Shown here piece by piece: positions 58,002 through 64,000 of a stretch of DNA of 64,000 nucleotides. Where the stretch lies: assembly GCA_039000515.1 (NCBI GenBank), contig JBCFYV010011172.1, positions 78,335,846 through 78,399,845 of the forward strand. Reading direction: 5' to 3'. This DNA comes from Timema cristinae. Lineage: Eukaryota; Arthropoda; Insecta; Phasmatodea; Timematidae. The translations under genes and the position numbers were made by a program. How positions within the stretch are numbered: position 1 is the first letter of the stretch; each line of letters starts with the position of its first letter. Below the pieces are notes generated by a model. The model saw only the letters and a list, made by a program, of their open reading frames with translations. It did not search any database and was not told the DNA's origin.

Positions 58002-58400
58002 AGACGAGCACGTTTTGTTTCTTGTGGAAACGCCATATTTATTTAGTTGATTATAAGTAAATATTCGACAACGTTATTGTTATAACTTAAAGTAATGGAG
58101 TGGGAAGAGTTAGATAATTTAGATGACATCGATGATGTTATAGAAGGACTGGTTGATTTCGAGGAAGATGTGACAAACTTAATTCCCAAACGTTATTTAC
58201 GTGATATTTACAATCCTTTAGAATTTTATAGCGAAGATGAGTTTCGGATGCGATTTCGGTTCAGTAAAGATAATGTAGTAAATATTTTGCATCCTCTGGT
58301 TGAAGATTTGTTGAAGAAACCCGACCAAAGGGGTCTACCTCTACCCTCTATTCAAAAGTTGATGCTGGCACTGAGATTTTACGCCACAGGAAACATTCAG

Positions 58401-59480
58401 GTACATAAATCAAAGCACTACTTGTATTCTTTATTTTAAATTTAAAGTTGGACCTAAAATAAGGGAGACGGGGTATGATAGTCCTCATTTTATGGAGAAA
58501 AAAGTATTATCGTTGATTTCTGTTTGACGTCTTGATATGTTTATATATTCAATCAAAACTTTGGAATAACTAACATTCAACAAAATATTTAATTTAATTC
58601 TTATAGATTGGACTATGTTTAATGATTTTACATAATTTTAAAAAGTGGAAATATCACTCTAAAATCGTGAGTGTAGTCGTGCTATTGCCCCAACCTTATA
58701 AAATAGTAATGCTCTTAAAGTTTGTTTATATTTTATGTATGTCATCAATCAAGAAAAGTTTCTTGTAGGCCTAGTTAGAATACAGGCCTAGGCCTTTAAT
58801 AAGATTTGAAACTTCTCGTTTAAACAAATTTAAATAATGAAAATATTCTCAAGTATAAATATCTGTAATAGCATACTCAACATTTATATTTTGAAAATAA
58901 TTTAGAGCTAAAATATATTATATATAAATATAACCTAAATTTGCCTTGCTCTGTTAAGATGTAAGCCCTCTAACCCCACTATCGTTTTTTAGCTGTAGCA
59001 ACACCCATCAAGTGCTTCCTCTTGGTGACCAAATACTGGTAGCCTTGTATGTGGGTGGCCTAGTGATAAAGTTTGGTGAAAAGTCTTAAATTAAGAAGTA
59101 AGCCTACTGTAGACATTAGTCATACCGAGATACTTTTAACTATCCCATTCTAATGCCCTTGCTAAAACTCTACACATAGCTGCTCTAACTCTACCTATCA
59201 TTTGTTTCCCTAATTATATTCAAAACCATTTATATGCTGCACTCTTGCGGTCATCCACAAAAATATCTTTAATAGTTGACAATGAAACACCAGAGCTGGG
59301 CTATTCAAGAACCAATGTAAACAAAGAATGGATAACAAAATTGGTTTCAATTTTTATTTGCTGCCATTTATAGACTAAGTAAGATAAATCTAAAGGTTAT
59401 TTTACATTAGGCCTATTATATTAGGCTATCATTACTTAAATATTTTCATTTATTTATGTTTTGATTGTATTATTTCACAG
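58401..59480 (+). other. Intron 1 of the HARBI1-like gene
   Basis: A 1.08-kb AT-rich intron with a GT start and AG end. It holds no recognisable element except a weak tRNA-like GTGGGTGGCCTAGTGATAAA near 59050. Confidence 0.7.
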
Positions 59481-59756
59481 CAAGTTTCTGGAGACTTACA
59501 CGGAGTGAGTCAAGCAACTGCAGGGGGCATAGTCCATACAATCTCTGGACTCTTGGCTGAAAGGACAAAAGATTTTGTAAAACTGCCTGTAACAGAAGCT
59601 GACTGTCGCAAAGCAATGCGGTGGTTTTATGAAATTAGAGGTTTCCCTGGCGTGGTGGCGTGTGTAGATGGCACACACATACCTATCAAAAATCCTGGTG
59701 GTGTACGACCCGAAATTTACCGAAACAGACATGGATGGTTTTCTTAGAATGTACAG

Positions 59757-61482
59757 GTATGTAAAATATAGGCTAATTACTATAGGACTTATGGTAAGTA
59801 TACTTATGGCATATTTTTTTTAAATATTTTTGACGCGACGGATCACACTAGGGGTAGGCCTACTTTGTGATTTGCCTTCTAACAAAGCAATGAATTGTAA
59901 CATAAATAGAGCTAGAGGATACTTTTTTCTAGTAAAAAAGAATAGTTTGATTTTTAGCAAAGCATCTTAATACTCGTGATTAAACATGAAAAAAACACAT
60001 AGTAAACACACAAACTTTTATTACACAAGCTAAAGAACGACACATAAGTTAGTCATAGCTTACATAATTGTTTTGTTTGTTTTAAATCTATTTATTTTTA
60101 ATAGAGTAGTTTAAGCCTAGTTGGTGCACACAACCCAATTTCTTCTAGTATAAGTTGTACAAGATCTTGATCAAATTGATTTCTCTATCAATATTAGGCT
60201 ATGTTCAATGAGAGAGCAATAATTTCTTTGATTTTGTTGGAATAGTCACAAATAGGAGACAAATCAAATTGAGGATGCATTCACTGCCTTGGTAAAAAAA
60301 CAAACTAATTTCACTATGTAGGTCTATGTCATTGTGAACAACCTCAGTGAATTAGGAATTAGGAGTGTTTTCAAGAAAGAACATTTTTTTTAAGGAAAGA
60401 ATTGGGATTTTTTTTAAACCTAGACTACAGGGAAAGATTTCTAAAAATAGCCTTCTATAGAATAGAGATCCAGCCTAGGACTTAGAATATATTTAACTAG
60501 GCCCTAATTTTGTTGGTAACTCTTCACATTTGGTTTATCTTGCAACATTGTTTTTATTGTAAAAACAAACTACTAGTAGCAGCATATGCATAATGTTTGA
60601 TTCAGTTGTTATTTTAAGGAAGATGTCTAACTTATATACTCATTTTAAAAATTACTGGTAGGCCTATATTAAGACCATGGGTCCTGCAGGCCAAATCGGG
60701 TCAGCGGAATGGGTTCATTCAGCTTGTAGACATTTTGACAAAAATTTAATAATTTGAATGATGAAATGATGGTGTATGCTCTACACAAAATACCTTAATC
60801 CACAACATATGCGGCTGGCGGCATTATTGGAAATGTGTGGTCAAAACATCCAAACTGTGGGGTACAGTTCCTTAGCAATCTGTTTTGGGAAGGTAAAGGA
60901 TAATTATGTTGGCTCAAGTGTCTGTATATATAATATTAATGTATGTTTATTTTTTGGTATGGCTCATAGAACACCTTAAATATCTTTATGAAGCCCTTCG
61001 TTTATTAAGTTTGAGAGCCCCTGGTCTAGGAATACAGTGTGATCTGGTCCCAAGTAACTTGATTGTATGTCCAGCCAAACTACAATAAGGAAGTAGATTT
61101 TATGTTACACTTTCATTGTCTGATAAAACAGAACAAAGGACAAACTATTATTATACTAATTTTGCTACTGGATAAGGGATGAGATAGGTGAGTTGTTAGA
61201 TGAAGTGAACCCGCATTTGTGTAGAAATATTGGGAAACCATTTAGGGAAAACCACCCTTATTGCACCTGACTGGAATCGAACCCTGCCATCGGCAGTCTT
61301 ATAAGTCTACTGCAAGAGTAGTGCATTAGACGGTGCAGTCTGTGAGTTGGTACATACTTTATTAAGCTTTCAAAATAATCAACTGAAATCTTGAATTATT
61401 AAAAAATATAAAATTTACTTAACGATTTGTGTATGTTTTACTGTAGACCATAGTTATTATATTTATGCTTGTCTATTTACAG
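59757..61482 (+). other. Intron 2 of the HARBI1-like gene, with repeat fragments
   Basis: A 1.73-kb intron. It contains a possible hAT-MITE remnant (about 60665-61035: CATGGGTCCTGCAGGCCAAA at one side and TTTGAGAGCCCCTGGTCTAG at the other) and a SINE B copy (61170-61350). Otherwise AT-rich. Confidence 0.65.
61170..61350 (-). mobile_element. Diverged SINE B in intron 2
   Basis: The plus strand has GAAGTGAACCCGCATTTGTG, AGGGAAAACCACCCTTATTG and GAATCGAACCCTGCCATCGG, then GTGCATTAGACGGTGCAGTC. Same order as the other minus-strand family B copies. The 3' tail is mostly missing. Confidence 0.65.
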
Positions 61483-62099
61483 GTGTCTGCTGGTGCAAAC
61501 ATGGAAATTGTGGACGTAAGCTGCAGAAGAGGTGGCAGTTTCCATGATGCTACTATTTTTGAAGCCAGTGGACTTCGAAGGGATTTTGAGGAGGGACGGA
61601 TGCATCAAGGTTTGCTCTTGGGAGACAATGGGTACCCGTGTCTTCCATACCTCTTCACACCTCTAGGCAATCCACAATCCATGGCTGAGACGAGGTACAA
61701 CAGAGCACATATCAGCATGCGAAACGTTGTTGAACGTACCTTGGGAGTCTGGAAACGTCGCTTTCGCTGTCTCACCAAAACTTTGGAAACGTCCCTAAAT
61801 CATTCACTATCAATTATCTTGGCGACAACTGTGCTATACAATATATCCAGACGCTCCAATGATGAATTGCCTGAAGATGAGTTTCCTTGGGTTCAGCAAG
61901 AGTGTCAAGCAAATGCTGCTCCTATTGGCCCCCATGAACAAGGCCATTTCATACGACAAGCATTCATTCGTAACCATTTTAATTATTGATATGTGAAGAG
62001 AAACATTAGGATAGGTTTTTTTTTTCAGTCATCGCACCACCATTCTGCATGTACAGTCTATAAACATGATAAATACTTGAATTAGTTAAGGATAAGGAA

Positions 62100-62210
62100 A
62101 TAAGCATTTCAGAGGTAATCTACCAGTATTTGCATGTAAGGAGAGTTGTAAACTCTTTCAGAAAAACCACTCTTAGTAGATTTGGCTGGAAAGCTTTAGC
62201 TCAAAGGATA
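62100..62210 (-). mobile_element. SINE B fragment
   Basis: ACCAGTATTTGCATGTAAGG and CTTTCAGAAAAACCACTCTT match the SINE middle at low identity. Ends are not clear. Confidence 0.4.
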
Positions 62211-62865
62211 GACCAAGATGGCGGCGTTTTACAAAACTGAACCCATCACAGGCTGGAAACGCTTGATAATGATGCTTCCAGTAATTTTATATTCGTGACT
62301 CTTTTTGCACTTCTAGCTGTTGTGATAGTAATTGGAGTTGTCAGATTAGAATAAAATATGATGAACATTTAGACAATGTAACATTTTATTAGTGATTTAA
62401 GTGCATGAAAATGGGATAATAATAGAATTTGACGATGAAATGGGGAAAATTAGGCACATCAAACGTTAAAGCTAAACAAGAAAAAGTTTATATTATATTT
62501 TGTGTACTCATTTGAAATTTTCAATATTCCTCATGTCATTTAAAGATTGAATAATAATATTCAAATTGAAAAATTAATATCCATATCCAGAAAATTTTTC
62601 TAGTGGTTAAAATATTTCTTCACATCAACCAAAGCCACCTATTTATGTGCCTACAAACTGATTTTTTAGGTTTATCTTGGTCAAGAGGTCTTGATCAAAT
62701 TCATAAAGATCTCTGCATATGGTACAAAATTCGTTAAACAAAGCATATAGATGTACTATAAGATTTGTTCCTTGTTGATACTACATATCGCATAGATTCT
62801 CAAATATGGATATTATGATCACAATGTATCGATCATTGAATGTATATTTTTTAAATTTCCAGGCC
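62211..62865. other. Non-coding sequence 3' of the HARBI1-like gene
   Basis: AT-rich, no frame or element supported. CAAGATGGCGGCG near 62216 is a YY1-like word without further support. Confidence 0.35.
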
Positions 62866-62867
62866 CA

Positions 62868-63080
62868 TGTATTACTACCATTTTCAGGTCACATGCATAT
62901 GTACTAACCACACAAATGAATTACGGATGAGCATGGTTGAATTTAGCAGAAGTGCACCTGCATTTTTGTGGGGGGGGGGGGGAGAGTGGAAAATCTTGTA
63001 GATAAAAGACTCGGTACACCCATTTGGGATCGAACCCTCATTTATCACTCATCAACAATCTTGTCTATCGTGAGGGATGC
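62868..63080 (-). mobile_element. Diverged SINE B copy
   Basis: TATTACTACCATTTTCAGGT (tail), GAAGTGCACCTGCATTTTTG, a G run, GAGAGTGGAAAATC and GGGATCGAACCCTCA in the usual minus-strand order. A 69-codon frame across it is not a gene. Confidence 0.6.
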
Positions 63081-63699
63081 CTTAAACAATTATGAAAGCG
63101 GGTCTTTCTATTTTAATTATACCATCTTAACAAATCCTTTTATTATTTGTTTGTTTGTAAGGAATTTAATTTTGTAACAATAAGTAAAGATATACATGAA
63201 TAAACAAAGAATATAAATGACATATAAAACAAACACCAGCCTCGATGGGGCTCTCTCGTACGTTAACTAACATAGAAACATGTTTGTCTCTAAGACTCAA
63301 TACTTTTCTTATGGTGACTTTTTATGTGATTTAAACATCAATATTGTCTTTTTTGACTGTGAATTTAAATTAAATATCACACACACAATGTAAAAAAGGT
63401 TGGCAAGGTGGCCTATTTCAATTAAAATAAAATAATTTGAAAAAAATTACACTTGGACACAAGAATCAATCTCAGAATCTTTGATTCCTGTGTTCATTTG
63501 TCATTTTCAACAAGTTTAACAGTATTTGAAATCGACCATGACCATACTAATCATAATTTCCTTTGTGTGTGTGATATTTATTTGATGTATGCATATTTGT
63601 TCAATACTCTTAAGTCACAATGGCTATGTTTTTATTGTTAACTCAATCGGTAGGCTATGATGTCTTACATTAGGAGTGAAGAATGATCCTGAAGACAGG

Positions 63700-63775
63700 A
63701 CAATTCCTAGATAGCTCAGTTGTAGTACTTCCAAAGGTCCCCGATTCGATTCCCATATCTGGTTGTCATTTTTCA
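63700..63775 (+). mobile_element. tRNA-like SINE head (third family)
   Basis: AGATAGCTCAGTTGTAGTAC and CCCCGATTCGATTCCC resemble A and B boxes, but their spacing is too short for a real tRNA and the arms do not pair. Similar to 33660-33720. Confidence 0.4.
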
Positions 63776-64000
63776 ACTAATTTAATATTATATTCAAATT
63801 GATGAGGAATACCTGTTGTAAGCATAATTCTAAAATATTAAACTAAGAATTTTTAAATCCTTGGTGTTTGTAACTCACAATTATGGTGATAATTATATAT
63901 CAAATATCTACCCCTATTGAACTTAAGTGTTTCTATCAATAAAATTAATAACTAAAAACAATACACAACTATTTGTTCTAGTTTTCTTTTAAGTTACTCT

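Larger units (their letters stand above)
58095..61989 (+). pseudogene. HARBI1: HARBI1-like DDE nuclease, three exons, one in-frame stop
   Basis: Exons 58095-58400, 59481-59756 and 61483-61989 join in phase 0 with GT/AG borders (CAG|GTACAT; ACAG|CAAG; CAG|GTATGT; ACAG|GTGTCT), giving 362 codons against about 350 in HARBI1. Exon 1 opens MEWEELDNLDDIDDVIEG (acidic), then a helical N-terminal region (FRFSKDNVVNIL). The DDE_Tnp_4 core keeps VACVDGTHIPIK (Asp 165), LLLGDNGYP (Asp 242) and NVVERTLGVWKRRF (Glu 278), all catalytic residues. The only lesion is TAG at 59745-59747 (codon 191), where the family has a FSLNVQ-type phrase. One base change or a sequencing error would explain it. It is either a domesticated HARBI1-type gene or an autonomous PIF/Harbinger transposase; no terminal repeats were found around it. 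Confidence 0.85.

Noticed and set aside
59496..59732. 78-codon minus-strand frame
   Set aside because: Antisense to exon 2 of the HARBI1-like gene.
63700..63775. tRNA gene
   Set aside because: A- and B-box-like words are present, but their spacing and arm pairing do not allow a tRNA cloverleaf. It is more likely a SINE head.

Overview
This is a window of animal nuclear DNA, most likely from an invertebrate. Spliced genes with canonical GT-AG introns and phase-consistent exons sit in AT-rich sequence packed with transposable elements. PLE, Polinton, hAT, Harbinger, pogo/Tc1, Gypsy and non-LTR elements and several tRNA-derived SINEs are all present. Two runs of exactly 100 N (10112-10211 and 44109-44208) are scaffold gaps of unknown size. 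I cannot name the species.

Layout. (1) 1-10.1 kb: the 3' end of a minus-strand host gene with three phase-matched exons, encoding a single-pass membrane protein that is possibly the nuclear pore glycoprotein NUP210. Its 7.4-kb last intron holds a SINE, a dead LINE, a 5'-truncated Penelope-like element with a GIY-YIG endonuclease, and a pogo-like fragment. (2) 10286-25880: a Polinton/Maverick-type element with both ends preserved. It has AG...CT termini, 300-306-bp terminal inverted repeats and a perfect 6-bp target duplication (CAGGTG). It carries a frameshifted protein-primed DNA polymerase B, a broken small conserved-looking ORF and one intact 211-codon gene of unknown function with its own TATA box. 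No integrase, capsid, protease or packaging ATPase was recognised. About a third of its length is tandem repeats: roughly 79 copies of a 39-bp minisatellite, ten copies of a SINE-derived unit of about 150 bp, and GA-rich duplications. (3) 26-35 kb: intergenic sequence with SINEs, TIR elements (one nested in another) and one NRF1-like promoter palindrome.

(4) 35-56.9 kb: a very large inverted duplication. The arms are about 8.28 kb (34999-43280) and 8.26 kb (48617-56875), roughly 98% identical by eye, around a 5.3-kb spacer with a decayed Gypsy element and a scaffold gap. Both arms carry the same SINEs, a Harbinger-like element with a MADF exon and a nested TA-flanked MITE, a hAT transposase end and a tandem repeat. 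The SINE at the outer edge keeps both target duplications only in the right arm, and a LINE at the inner edge is cut only in the left arm. The right arm is therefore the source and the left arm the copy, unless the structure is an assembly artefact. (5) 57-64 kb: a 652-bp hAT MITE with a perfect 8-bp target duplication lies 93 bp upstream of a three-exon HARBI1-like DDE nuclease. That gene keeps its catalytic D, D and E but has one in-frame TAG.

The genes do not form a pathway. The window is a record of nested insertions and duplications around two host-type genes.
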